Below are positions 51,857 through 60,709 of a DNA stretch of 63,987 nt, piece by piece. The number at the start of each line of letters is the position of its first letter. Positions within the stretch are counted from its first letter, which is position 1. A model generated the notes under the pieces. It was not told where the DNA came from, searched no databases, and saw only the letters and a list, made by a program, of their open reading frames with translations. Origin of the DNA: JBGFRR01 sp041695045 (GTDB lineage Bacteria; Bacteroidota; Ignavibacteria; UBA10030); assembly GCA_041695045.1 (NCBI GenBank), contig JBGFRR010000124.1, positions 1 through 63,987 on the forward strand, in the 5' to 3' direction. A program made the position numbers and the translations under genes.

Positions 51857-53952
51857 AGAAGAAGAGTCGTCATAGCGCCGGGCTTGACCTTTCCGTCATC
51901 ATCGTCAATTACAATGTGCGGGAGTTTCTCGCGCACGCGCTGGATTCCCTGCGGAAAGCGATGCGTGGAATCCGGGGAGAGATGATCGTTGTCGATAACG
52001 CCTCCGACGACGGCAGTGTCGGGATGCTGAAACGCCGGTATCCATCCGTCAAGGTGGTCGCCAATAAGTCCAACCTCGGTTTTGCCAAAGCCAACAACCT
52101 TGGCCTTCAGCGCGCTCGCGGACGTTTTGTTCTCCTTTTGAACCCCGACACCGTTGTGCAAGAGGACACGCTCCACGTGATGCTGCGATTCTTTGAAGAA
52201 CATCCACGCGTAGGACTTGCTGGCTGTAAGATTCTGAATCCCGATGGAAGCTTTCAGCTTGCGTGCCGTCGGAGTTTCCCGACGCCGTGGGTGGCGTTCA
52301 CGAAACTCGTCGGTCTCGCAGCGCTGGTTCCAAAGTCCCGCCTCTTCGGCCGTTATAATCTCACCTATCTCGACCCCAACGAGCTGTATGAAGTGGACGC
52401 CGTAAGCGGCTCGTTCATGATGGTGCGTCGGGAGGTCTACGAGCAAATTGGCGGGTTGGACGAAGATTTCTTTATGTACGGCGAAGACCTCGACTGGTGC
52501 TACCGGATTCAGCAGTCGGGATGGCAGATCTACTACGTGCCGTATACCCAGATCATCCATTACAAGGGGGAAAGCACGAAGCGGAGCAGCCTGAACGAGA
52601 TCAAGACGTTCTATGAGGCGATGCATCTCTTCGTGCAGAAACACCTGCGGCGGTCGTTCCTGTTTACGCTGATGATCCGCCTCGGCATTGCACTCTCGTC
52701 CCGCCTCGCGCAGCTTAGCGAACTGCTGCGGCCCATGCGTGTTGCCCTTGTCGACGTTCTTGTCGTTAACATCAACTTGATGATTGCTGAGTTCATCTGG
52801 CTCGGCACCTTCTTGTACTTCCCGGCTTCGTCGTATCCGGTTGTCTATACCGTGCCCGCACTCCTTGTCGTTGGCTGCCTCTACGCGTCGGGCGTGTACA
52901 CCCATCGGCGCATGTCCATCTCCCGGACGATGGTAGGTGTCTTCTTTGGGTACCTCATCATCTCCGCGCTGGTGGCGTTCTTCCGCGACTACGCGTTCAG
53001 CCGCATGGTCATTATCATCTCCGGCATGCTCACGATGATCACGCTGCCCGGCTGGCGGCTCTTGTTGCGGATGAGCGGGAAGACCACCGCTGCAGGGCGT
53101 TCAAGCATCTTTGGTAGGCGCACGCTCATCGTCGGAACGGACAGGGCCGCGCAAGAAATCTACCGCCGTCTTCGCAGTCGCATCGGGCACGGCTATGAAG
53201 TGCTCGGCTTCGTCGATGAAACGCAGAAGCGCGTTGGAGCAGCAGTGGCAGGTCTTCCGATTGTGGGGAGCAACGATAACATCGGCAAGGTGATTCAAGA
53301 GTTGCGTGTGAGCGACGTGATTTTTTCGACGCAGTCGCTTTCGTACGGCAAGATTCTCTCCGTCATCAGTCGTGCGGGCGGGCATGCAGTCAATTTTCAC
53401 ATCGTGCCGAACACGCTCGAAGTCATCATCGGCAAGGCGAGTGTCGATTCGTTGGATGACCTTCCGCTCGTTCCCATTTCGTACAACATCGACAAACCGC
53501 TCCATCGCACGTTGAAACGCATGTTTGATGTTGTCGTTGCGGGACTGCTCTTGATTTCAGTGTATCCTTTTGTATATTTGAAACACGCACTCACATCGTC
53601 CACGAACTCCCGGTTTGTGCTCTCGCTTCCGTCGGTGTTGAAGGGGGAGCGAAGTCTCGTCGGTCCGCCGCCCGGTTCAGCCACCTACATGCATTTGAAC
53701 GGCATTTCGGAACAAGCAATCGGCCTCGGCAAGCCGGGTCTTACCGGTCTTGTCCAACTGCAATCCGGACGACCGCTCTCGCGTGAAGAAGTGGAGCAGT
53801 TCAACCTGTACTATGCTCGCAATCAGTCGATCCTTCTTGACATCGAAATCCTCTTGAAGTCATTGTTTCGTTCGGAGGTGCCCGACCAGGGCAAGGGCAT
53901 CACCGCACCGCGTGCCCAATCGCAGAAGGGAACAGCACGATGGCCAAAGTAG
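51853..53952 (+). CDS. fusion of GT2 glycosyltransferase and degenerate sugar-phosphate transferase
   Basis: A 699-residue fusion. Residues 1-290 are a GT2 enzyme (LSVIIVNYNVREFLAHAL, VVDNASDDGS, LLLNPDT, FFMYGEDLDWCYRI). Residues about 300-415 hold four to five helices, about 420-540 a nucleotide-binding domain (RTLIVGTDRAAQEIYRRL), and about 555-690 a WbaP-like transferase remnant with KRMFDVVVAGLLLISVYPF, RSLVGPPPG and GKPGLTGLVQL. The middle of the transferase, which normally contains the FRSM and DELPQ blocks, is missing, so it is probably not an active phosphotransferase. Starts with TTG in an overlap. Its stop lies inside the accA start. Confidence 0.85.
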   Translation: MKKKSRHSAGLDLSVIIVNYNVREFLAHALDSLRKAMRGIRGEMIVVDNASDDGSVGMLKRRYPSVKVVANKSNLGFAKANNLGLQRARGRFVLLLNPDTVVQEDTLHVMLRFFEEHPRVGLAGCKILNPDGSFQLACRRSFPTPWVAFTKLVGLAALVPKSRLFGRYNLTYLDPNELYEVDAVSGSFMMVRREVYEQIGGLDEDFFMYGEDLDWCYRIQQSGWQIYYVPYTQIIHYKGESTKRSSLNEIKTFYEAMHLFVQKHLRRSFLFTLMIRLGIALSSRLAQLSELLRPMRVALVDVLVVNINLMIAEFIWLGTFLYFPASSYPVVYTVPALLVVGCLYASGVYTHRRMSISRTMVGVFFGYLIISALVAFFRDYAFSRMVIIISGMLTMITLPGWRLLLRMSGKTTAAGRSSIFGRRTLIVGTDRAAQEIYRRLRSRIGHGYEVLGFVDETQKRVGAAVAGLPIVGSNDNIGKVIQELRVSDVIFSTQSLSYGKILSVISRAGGHAVNFHIVPNTLEVIIGKASVDSLDDLPLVPISYNIDKPLHRTLKRMFDVVVAGLLLISVYPFVYLKHALTSSTNSRFVLSLPSVLKGERSLVGPPPGSATYMHLNGISEQAIGLGKPGLTGLVQLQSGRPLSREEVEQFNLYYARNQSILLDIEILLKSLFRSEVPDQGKGITAPRAQSQKGTARWPK

Positions 53953-54890
53953 TACTGGAATTTGAGAAGCCAATCCTGGAGCTGGAGCAGAAGGTTGAGG
54001 AGATGCGCAAGTATGCCGACAACCTCGACATCGCGAAGGAGGTCAAGACTTTGGAAGAAAAAATCGACCAGCTCCGCAAAAACATTTACTCGAACCTCAC
54101 GCGCTGGCAGCGTGTACAACTCGCCCGTCATCCTGAGCGGCCGTACACGCTCGACTATGTCGAGCGCATCTTTGAGGACTTCACGGAACTCCACGGCGAC
54201 CGCCGGTATGGTGACGACAAGGCCATCGTCGGCGGATTGGCCAAGTTCGACGGCACCAGTGTCGTTGTCATCGGTCATCAAAAAGGACGGGACACAAAGT
54301 CCAACCTCTACCGCAACTTCGGCATGCCCAATCCAGAAGGCTACCGGAAGGCTCTTCGCCTGATGCAGTTAGCGGCGAAGTTCAAGAAACCCGTCATCAC
54401 ATTCCTCGACACGCCGGGTGCCTATCCGGGCATCGAAGCAGAAGAGCGCGGTCAGGCTGAAGCGATTGCGCGCAACCTTTTCGAGATGTCGCACCTGCCT
54501 GTGCCGATTGTTGTGGTGATCATCGGTGAGGGTGCATCGGGTGGAGCGTTGGGTATTGGTGTGGGCGACCGGATTTTGATGTTTGAGAATGCGTGGTACT
54601 CCGTCATCGCACCGGAGTCCTGCTCGAGCATTCTCTGGCGGAGCTGGGATTTCAAAGAGCAGGCGGCAGAGGCGCTGAAGTTGACGGCGAGCGATATGCT
54701 TGCGTTGGGGATTATTGATCGAGTTGTGCCGGAGCCGGTTGGCGGTGCGCACCGGAATCCCGACCAGACGGCAGAGACGTTGAAGAACATGTTGTCGGAA
54801 GAACTCCGTGCGCTGAGGAAGGTCAAACCGGAAAAACTCGTGAAGCAGCGGGTGGAAAAATTCTCTCGTATGGGTGCGTGGAAGGAATGA
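53940..54890 (+). CDS. accA: acetyl-CoA carboxylase carboxyltransferase subunit alpha
   Basis: A 316-residue AccA: N-terminal helical part (LEFEKPILELEQKVEEM), ERPYTLDYVERIFEDFTELHGDRRYGDD region, GHQKGRDTKSNLYRNFGMPNPEGYRKALRLM region, FLDTPGAYPGIEAEERGQ, IGEGASGGALGIGVGDRI and SVIAPESCSSILWR. Partner of AccD at 17.6 kb. It overlaps the glycosyltransferase fusion by 13 bases, which places a housekeeping gene inside the polysaccharide transcription unit. Confidence 0.97.
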   Translation: MAKVVLEFEKPILELEQKVEEMRKYADNLDIAKEVKTLEEKIDQLRKNIYSNLTRWQRVQLARHPERPYTLDYVERIFEDFTELHGDRRYGDDKAIVGGLAKFDGTSVVVIGHQKGRDTKSNLYRNFGMPNPEGYRKALRLMQLAAKFKKPVITFLDTPGAYPGIEAEERGQAEAIARNLFEMSHLPVPIVVVIIGEGASGGALGIGVGDRILMFENAWYSVIAPESCSSILWRSWDFKEQAAEALKLTASDMLALGIIDRVVPEPVGGAHRNPDQTAETLKNMLSEELRALRKVKPEKLVKQRVEKFSRMGAWKE

Positions 54891-54910
54891 AATGCGGCAC
54901 GGTTGAACCG

Positions 54911-55327
54911 ATGATCAAGCAAACGACACAAATCCGTGTGCGGTATGCGGACACCGACCAGATGAAGCAGGTGTACTACGCGAAGTATTTTGAGTACTTC
55001 GAGCAGGGGCGGTCCGACTTGCTGCGCACGATTGGTCTGCCGTACGGCGAGTTTGAGAAGCACGGCACGTTCCTGCCTGTGGTCGAAGCATATGCAAAGT
55101 ACCGACGCCCGGCATTGTACGACGACCTCTTGACGGTGGAAACGCTCGTGAATGAAATGCCTGTTGCACGCGTGCGCATCGAATACAAAGTATGGCGGGA
55201 AGGAGAAGAGGAGCCGATCGTCGAGGGTTTCACCGTCCACAGTTTTGTCAACGCAGAAACCGGCAGGCCGACGCGAGCGCCGCAGATGTTCCTTCAGGTG
55301 TTGGGAGAGGAGTTCAAGCAGTCATGA
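54911..55327 (+). CDS. ybgC: YbgC-family acyl-CoA thioesterase
   Basis: A 138-residue hot-dog fold thioesterase: IRVRYADTDQMKQVYYAKYFEYFEQGRSDLLR with the catalytic Asp of the 4-hydroxybenzoyl-CoA thioesterase group, and RIEYKVWREGEEEPIVEGFTVH. Hydrolyses acyl-CoA esters. ATG 54911 fits the family; ATG 54887, overlapping the accA stop, would add eight residues. It follows accA and overlaps the next small gene by 4 bases. Confidence 0.9.
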   Translation: MIKQTTQIRVRYADTDQMKQVYYAKYFEYFEQGRSDLLRTIGLPYGEFEKHGTFLPVVEAYAKYRRPALYDDLLTVETLVNEMPVARVRIEYKVWREGEEEPIVEGFTVHSFVNAETGRPTRAPQMFLQVLGEEFKQS

Positions 55328-55485
55328 CGTCGACGATTGACAAAGAACTGCTCAACCTTCTGTGCTGTCCGAAGTGCAAAGGCGACCTCCGACTGGAGGC
55401 GGAACGGAGCGCTCTTGTGTGCGAGCGATGCTCGTCGGTCTATCGGGTGAAGGACGGCATTCCGATGATGCTGCCGGAGACATGA
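55324..55485 (+). CDS. Trm112/YcaR-like zinc-binding small protein
   Basis: A 53-residue protein. Two cysteine pairs, CPKC near residues 15-18 and CERC at 33-36, flank a short beta-hairpin, and KDGIPMMLPE is the usual ending of UPF0434/Trm112-like proteins. In eukaryotes and archaea Trm112 activates methyltransferases; the bacterial role is unclear. ATGA overlap with ybgC. A terminator follows. Confidence 0.88.
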   Translation: MTSTIDKELLNLLCCPKCKGDLRLEAERSALVCERCSSVYRVKDGIPMMLPET

Positions 55486-55495
55486 CCGCGAGAGA

Positions 55496-55532
55496 AAAAG
55501 CCTCTACGCGGCCTATGACTCAGAGGGCTTTT
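55496..55532 (+). terminator. terminator after the accA-ybgC-Trm112 genes
   Basis: aaaagcctct (55496-55505) pairs with agagggctttt (55522-55532) with a one-base bulge, ending in TTTT. The A-run on the left suggests it works in both directions. Its last two bases are part of the next promoter. Confidence 0.75.
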
Positions 55533-55559
55533 GACATTTGCGATGCAAGTCAGTATTTT
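55531..55559 (+). promoter_or_regulatory. sigma-70-like promoter of the DUF433/DUF5615 pair
   Basis: TTGACA (55531-55536), 17 bases, TATTTT (55554-55559), 34 bases before the DUF433 start. Confidence 0.7.
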
Positions 55560-55593
55560 CATAGTGGGTATCAACAATGGAATGCCGACGAAG

Positions 55594-55827
55594 ATGAATA
55601 CTTTCATAATTTCTGACCCAACTGTCATGATGGGCAAGCCCCTCATCAAAGGAACACGCATCACTGTTGAGCTTATTCTTGAGAAGCTCGCAGCAGGGGA
55701 AACTGTGCAACAGATCCTGATAGAACACCCGCAGCTGACAGAGGAGTCAGTCCGCGCTGCCATTGGGTTTGCGAAAGAAGCTCTCCGTTCTGATGTCGTT
55801 TATCCCACCTCTGAGGTCACGCCGTGA
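55594..55827 (+). CDS. DUF433 antitoxin
   Basis: A 77-residue DUF433 protein: FIISDPTVMMGKPLIKGTRITVELILEKLAAGETVQQIL region and EESVRAAIGFAKEAL, a small winged-helix-like DNA-binding fold. Such genes are paired with DUF5615 (PIN-like) toxins, as here, and act as antitoxin and repressor. The ATG at 55594 gives the family start MNTFIISDP; 55582 is possible. Its stop overlaps the toxin start by 4 bases. Confidence 0.88.
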   Translation: MNTFIISDPTVMMGKPLIKGTRITVELILEKLAAGETVQQILIEHPQLTEESVRAAIGFAKEALRSDVVYPTSEVTP

Positions 55828-56219
55828 CCGTTGTGGCTGATGAGAGTGTCGACAAACCCATTGTCGATCACTTACGACCCATCAGCCAAGCCATCATCTC
55901 GATTGCAGAAGAGCATCCGGGCTCTAACGACGAGCAGGCCCGCCTGCCGTTGTGGAGCTCGTGTATCGGCGGGCAGGTGCTCGCCCTCTGCGCGAAGCAC
56001 CATGCTCTCCTTCTAACAGCCGATAAGGATTTTGGCGAGTCGGTGTTCCGGCAACAACGTGTTCATAGCGGTATTGTTCTCGTTCGTCTCTCCGGTCTCT
56101 CGCCTGAACGGAAGGCTCTTATCGTTGCCGAGGCTTTGGCTCGTCATGGGAACGAAATATACGATGCGTTCACGGTTATTACAGCCTCCACAGTTCGGAT
56201 TCGGAAAAGGAAATCGTAA
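55824..56219 (+). CDS. DUF5615 PIN-like toxin with palindromic insertion
   Basis: A 131-residue PIN-like protein: VVADESVDKPIVDHLR, LLLTADKDFGESVFR (acidic active-site residues) and SGIVLVRLSGLSPERKA, the DUF5615 pattern of presumed ribonuclease toxins. GTG start overlapping the antitoxin stop. Between NDEQ and VLALCAKHH lie 13 extra residues, ARLPLWSSCIGGQ, coded by a 39-bp segment with inverted gcccgcc/ggcgggc ends; family members normally read DEE-VLA here. The insertion is in frame and the core is intact, so the toxin may still work. Confidence 0.85.
   Translation: MTVVADESVDKPIVDHLRPISQAIISIAEEHPGSNDEQARLPLWSSCIGGQVLALCAKHHALLLTADKDFGESVFRQQRVHSGIVLVRLSGLSPERKALIVAEALARHGNEIYDAFTVITASTVRIRKRKS
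55938..55976. repeat. 39-bp in-frame palindromic element in the DUF5615 gene
   Basis: gcccgcc (55938-55944) pairs with ggcgggc (55968-55974). The segment is 13 codons long and its removal restores the normal DUF5615 sequence. A different family from the hsdM elements, though it also contains gcctgcc. Confidence 0.7.
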
Positions 56220-56228
56220 GTTCCGGTC

Positions 56229-57743
56229 ATGCTCGACAAAATCCTCCGCCTCGGCAAAGACACCGCTATCTACGGGCTTAGCTCGATCGTCGGGCGCTTT
56301 CTGAACTTCCTCCTCGTCCCGTTCTACACCAACTATCTCCTCCCGTCTGAATACGGCGTCGTTGCAAACGTCTATGCCTACATTGCGTTCGCATTCGTTC
56401 TGTTCGGTTACGGCATGGAAAACGCGTATATGCGCTACGTTGCGTCTTTGGAGTTGGGCGACCGGCGCGAGAACTTCAGCACGCCGTTCTTCTCGCTCGT
56501 TCTCACCTCGTTGCTGTGTTCCGGCGCGCTCCATCTCTTTGCGTCACCCGTCGCCGGTATCATCGGTTTGAGCGAGGCACAGTCCCTTCTCGTCGTGTAC
56601 GCCGCGTGGATTCTCTGCTTCGACACGCTGATGATCGTTCCCTACGCATCGCTACGGATGGAAGAACAAGCAAAAGTATTTGCCGGCGTGCGTGTGTTCC
56701 ACATCGTGCTTAATGTCCTCCTCAACATCGTGTTCATCATCGCGGTTGGGATGAAGGCGGAAGGGGTGTTGCTGGCCAACCTTATCGCATCCGTTGTGAC
56801 GATGGCTCTCCTCGCGTGGCTTACTCGTCGCAATGTCGTACTTCGGTTTTCCGTGCCGCTGTATAAGGAACTACTCCGCTTCGGGCTTCCCTATATCCCT
56901 GCCGGACTCGCCGGCATTGCCATTCAGGTCATCGACCGTCCCATCTTGAAAGCGCTCACCGACGATGCGACCGTCGGTATCTATCAGGCCAATTACCGCC
57001 TCGGCATTATCATGATGTTGTGCGTAGGGATGTTCGATTATGCGTGGCGGCCGTTTTTCCTCACGCAGGCAAACAGCGAGGGCGCTCGCGAGCTGTTCGC
57101 ACGCATTTTTACCTACTTCATCGGCGTGCTGCTGTTCGTCTTCATTGCCGTGTCGCTGCTTATTGACGACCTGGTGCGCGTAGAACTGTTCGGCGGCTAC
57201 TTCTTCAGTCCGGCGTATTGGGAGGGAGTCGTCATCGTGCCGTGGATTTTGCTGGCGTATATCTTCACCGGTGCCTATGTGAATTTTGTGGTCGGTGTGA
57301 ACATTGAGAAGAAAACGCACTATCTTCCGTATGTAACCGGGCTGGGGGCGCTGGTGAATATCGGCGCCAACGTTCTTCTCATCCCCCTCTACGGGATGAT
57401 GGGGGCCGCGTACGCGACGCTGTTGAGCTATGTGGTCATGGCGGTGGGAATGTATTTCGCCTCGCAACAGTTTTATAGGGTGGAGTACGAGTGGAAGAAA
57501 GTTGTCCGCATGGCAACGATCACCGTACTGGTGATCGGCGTTGGCGGATGGTTTGGGCTGGAGCCACTGACCGTATCCGGGATTCTGGTAAAGCTTGCAC
57601 TGATCGCTTCATTCGCTGTGCTCTCGCTGTTCACTGGAGTGATTGAGAAGAAGGAAATCGATGAAGTTCGTTCCATTCTTGTTGAACGGTACAAAACTCG
57701 GACCGCTGCGCCGATGGTCAACGATATTCCCGGTCAGCCATAG
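56229..57743 (+). CDS. Wzx-type oligosaccharide flippase
   Basis: A 504-residue MOP-family exporter with about 14 membrane helices: GKDTAIYGLSSIVGRFLNFLLVPFYTNYL region, PSEYGVVANVYAYIAF, RFGLPYIPAGLAGIAIQVIDRPILKAL region and YRLGIIMMLCVGMFDYAWRPFF. It should move the lipid-linked repeat unit across the inner membrane for the Wzy polymerase. Last polysaccharide gene of the window. The 3' end overlaps the next gene. Confidence 0.92.
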   Translation: MLDKILRLGKDTAIYGLSSIVGRFLNFLLVPFYTNYLLPSEYGVVANVYAYIAFAFVLFGYGMENAYMRYVASLELGDRRENFSTPFFSLVLTSLLCSGALHLFASPVAGIIGLSEAQSLLVVYAAWILCFDTLMIVPYASLRMEEQAKVFAGVRVFHIVLNVLLNIVFIIAVGMKAEGVLLANLIASVVTMALLAWLTRRNVVLRFSVPLYKELLRFGLPYIPAGLAGIAIQVIDRPILKALTDDATVGIYQANYRLGIIMMLCVGMFDYAWRPFFLTQANSEGARELFARIFTYFIGVLLFVFIAVSLLIDDLVRVELFGGYFFSPAYWEGVVIVPWILLAYIFTGAYVNFVVGVNIEKKTHYLPYVTGLGALVNIGANVLLIPLYGMMGAAYATLLSYVVMAVGMYFASQQFYRVEYEWKKVVRMATITVLVIGVGGWFGLEPLTVSGILVKLALIASFAVLSLFTGVIEKKEIDEVRSILVERYKTRTAAPMVNDIPGQP

Positions 57744-58098
57744 CATTGTGGTCATGCTGATCGGTGGGCTGCTCCTCCCGGCCTGCGGTGGATCGAGCAA
57801 GGAGAAAACGGCCGAGAGCCCGCCTCAGCGGAGTGTTCATGCGTTGAGTTCCGCTGAAGAATCGGACACGGCGATGACCGTACTGCGGGGAATTGTTTAC
57901 CGCATCGGCAACGAGCCGTTCACATCGCTGGCGATTCAGGACTCAGCGGGAATCATGCATACGATCGAGAAGGACACGATCTCTGAGTACCGCTTGCTCG
58001 AAGAATTACAGGGAAGGACTGTGGAGATTCATGTACGCATCATCGAATCAGCGTCGAACCGGATACAGTTGGAACGGGTGCGAGTTATCGAGGAGTAA
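57661..58098 (+). CDS. putative lipoprotein
   Basis: A 145-residue protein (116 if the GTG at 57748 is used). The ATG at 57661 has GAAGGAAA at a good distance but overlaps the wzx gene by 83 bases. The N-terminus is basic (LRRWSTIF) and leads into SIVVMLIGGLLLPACGG, a lipobox with the modified Cys in LPAC. The mature part contains VLRGIVYRIGNEPFTSLAIQDSAG and looks like a small beta-rich (OB-like) domain. No family recognised. Confidence 0.65.
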   Translation: MKFVPFLLNGTKLGPLRRWSTIFPVSHSIVVMLIGGLLLPACGGSSKEKTAESPPQRSVHALSSAEESDTAMTVLRGIVYRIGNEPFTSLAIQDSAGIMHTIEKDTISEYRLLEELQGRTVEIHVRIIESASNRIQLERVRVIEE

Positions 58099-58099
58099 T

Positions 58100-60704
58100 A
58101 TGCGCTGTTGGTTCACGATAGCGGTCGTGCTGTGCATCCACAGCAATGCAGTGTGGACGCAGCATGCTCACACGCATCCCGAGCCGTGGGCAGGTGAGTG
58201 CGCCACGATCGCGCTTGCCGACCCTGAGCTTGTGCGTGAAGCATGGCAGAACACACGAATTGCATCACCGGGCATTGAGGAGGCAGTCCACCAATGGCGG
58301 CTGTTGCGCAAAGGGGAGCTGTCTGCCGGCACGCAGGATCTCTTCTGAGTCTATAATTTCGAGACGCACCGCTTTGATACTGTGCGAGCGCGGCTGATGG
58401 TCTCCGGCGCTCTCAGTCATGTCTGGGTAGCTCTGAGCGAGTTGGAGCGGCAACATGTAACGACGACTGAGATCGACGTCATCCTCCGCGCACTCGAGCA
58501 GGCAACGCCTTCCACCTCGCGGGACCCCACACAGGGCATCCTCCAGCTCGACCGTCGTTTCTTCGGCGACCCCCCCAACATCAATTCGAGTTTCATCAAA
58601 GGCGCAGGCGATGGGAAAACGCATGTGCTCATCTGCGACATCAAAGACGGCTGGACGCCCACGAGCACAAGCGGGTTCACGGCGGGGGTTTTCTTCAGCG
58701 TGGATGTCGACCCGAACAGCGGCTTCGTTGCCAACAGCAATCGCCGCGACCTCATCTACATTGATTCCCACCCCGGCATCTTTCACAACAACCGACGGAA
58801 TGCCGCTCGTATCCTCGGCACGCTCGCTCATGAGGTTCAACACTTGATCCACTGGAATTACGACCCGCGTGAAATCACGTTCTTCAACGAGGGTCTTTCG
58901 GAATACGCCGAAGTCCTGTGCGGCTTTCCGCTCCGCAATCCCGACCGTTACTTCGGCAACACCGGCGTTACGCTCACCAGCTGGCGAACCGGCTCGCAAG
59001 ATGTGTTAAGCGATTACAGCCGCGCCGCGCTCTGGACGCTCTATCTCGGCGAGCAACTGGGCGATACCTTCATCCGTCGCTTTACCCAACATCCCACGAA
59101 CGGCATTCCCGGTTTCGAAGTAGCGCTCGTGCAGGCGGGCATCACAACGTCATCCTTCACGCACATTCTTCAGAATTGGTTCCTTGCAAACTGGATCCGC
59201 TCGCAAGCAACCGATGTCTCGTACGGCTACCGGCATCCGGTGAGTGGAAGGCCGAAGGTGCGCGAGCACTTCTACGACCCGAACATCGCAAAGTCCGCCG
59301 CGCTGCCTGCGCTTGCGGTGCACTATCTTCGTTTTGAGCCGGCTGAGGATTTTCGCATGACGTTCACACTTCCCGCAGGCGTTACCGCACGGGCGCTTGT
59401 GAGGTCCGCGGTCGGGTTTTCGATTCAGACTGTCAACATTTGTGGATATTGATTTATTGGATTACCGCGAGCAGCTCACCAACCTTCGCACGCCGATCTA
59501 CGTTGGGCTGATGGAAGATGATGACGATTCGGTGGGAACGTATGTCGCTGTTGATCATACCTATCGTAGAGATGTGTCGTTTGTGTATCGCGGCTCAAAC
59601 CATCCGACCAATCCAAACACCTGGGCGACAATGACGGAGGTGAGTGCGCGGAACAATAACATGTTCGATGGCTTCAACCTGATGTTTCGGGCGGTGTTCG
59701 AGTACAGCGACTCGGGCAGAGCGCCGACCATCATCCCCGGCTATCTCCAGAATCCCCTCTTCACCGAATACATTTCCGTCGTTACGGCAAGCCCGGAACG
59801 CCTCATGCCGTCAAACCTCAGCGGCACTCTTACGTTCGGAGGCACCTCGCTGCCGGTCGGGTTCAGGCAGGTGCCGGGCTTCTTGACGGCGTTCGTGGAC
59901 ACCACGAGCCACCGACTGATGGGGGATGGGCAGGTGACGATCCGCGTACGCGGCACGCGGCTCTACGGCGTGCATTATACGGATACGACTGTGGTATTTC
60001 ACGCGCGACTGTCGAAACGGGAGCAGGCGACAATCGTTGCAACACCAAGCGGCGCCGCTCGCCTCCTTGTTCCGGCGAACGCCTCACGGGATAATCTGAT
60101 GCTGACGGCGTTCGATGGCTTGAGCAATCCGCTTGAGGCAGTTGAGGCAGGTTCTGCGCGAGCGGTGTACTCGTTTGGCCCGACTGACCGCAAGCTCGAT
60201 GCCGTCGCAACGATTCGCATCAAAGCGCCGCCGGACGATGCCGACGCCGTCCTTGCTCTGCTGCGCGACGGCAAATGGTTGGCGCTTCCGACATCGTATG
60301 ATGCTTCGGCGAGAGAGTTTGTCGGCATGACTGAACGGTTAGGCATCGTCGCGCTCGTCCTGAAAGAGGCGACGGCTGGTTCCGTGGATGTTGTGCCTCA
60401 CACGTTTGCACTATCACAGAATTATCCCAATCCGTTTTCCACCGAAGGCGGATCCGCCTTTGGCGGAAATCCCTCAACCGTTATCCATTATCAGTTGCCG
60501 GGAATGACAGGCACAGTACATGTAACGTTCTTGCGGGTGTATAACATGCTCGGTCAGCTTGTCGCAACGTTGGTGGAGGGGGAGCGCGAGGCGGGTGAGC
60601 ATCAGGTTGAATGGCGGCCGGAGAACCTGCCGAGCGGTGTCTACATCTATGAGCTTCGCACCGGTGCCTGGCGCGCATCGAAACGAATGACCTTAATAAA
60701 ATGA
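58100..60704 (+). pseudogene. secreted metalloprotease with T9SS sorting tail, broken
   Basis: One ancestral gene of about 868 codons in three pieces. Start ATG 58100 (AGGAG at 58091) with signal peptide MRCWFTIAVVLCIHSNAVW. The frame is cut by TGA at 58346-58348 (probably TGG, W, before VYNFE), goes on in the same frame through the zinc site HEVQH (58829-58843) and NEGLSEYAEV, a gluzincin/M30-like pattern, and then shifts frame near 59440. The last part ends with a type IX secretion sorting domain: NYPNPF, NPSTVIHYQLP, VYNMLGQLVATL and LPSGVYIYELRTG. A 30-bp palindrome is inserted in the sorting domain. Either a pseudogene or two sequence errors. Confidence 0.82.
60438..60467. repeat. 30-bp in-frame palindrome in the T9SS sorting domain
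   Basis: A 30-base near-palindrome (perfect 16-base core aaggcggatccgcctt at 60445-60460, ends tcc/gga) codes STEGGSAFGG between NPF and NPST. The standard T9SS tail reads NYPNPFNPST, so removal restores the motif exactly. Confidence 0.85.
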
Positions 60705-60709
60705 TGGCC

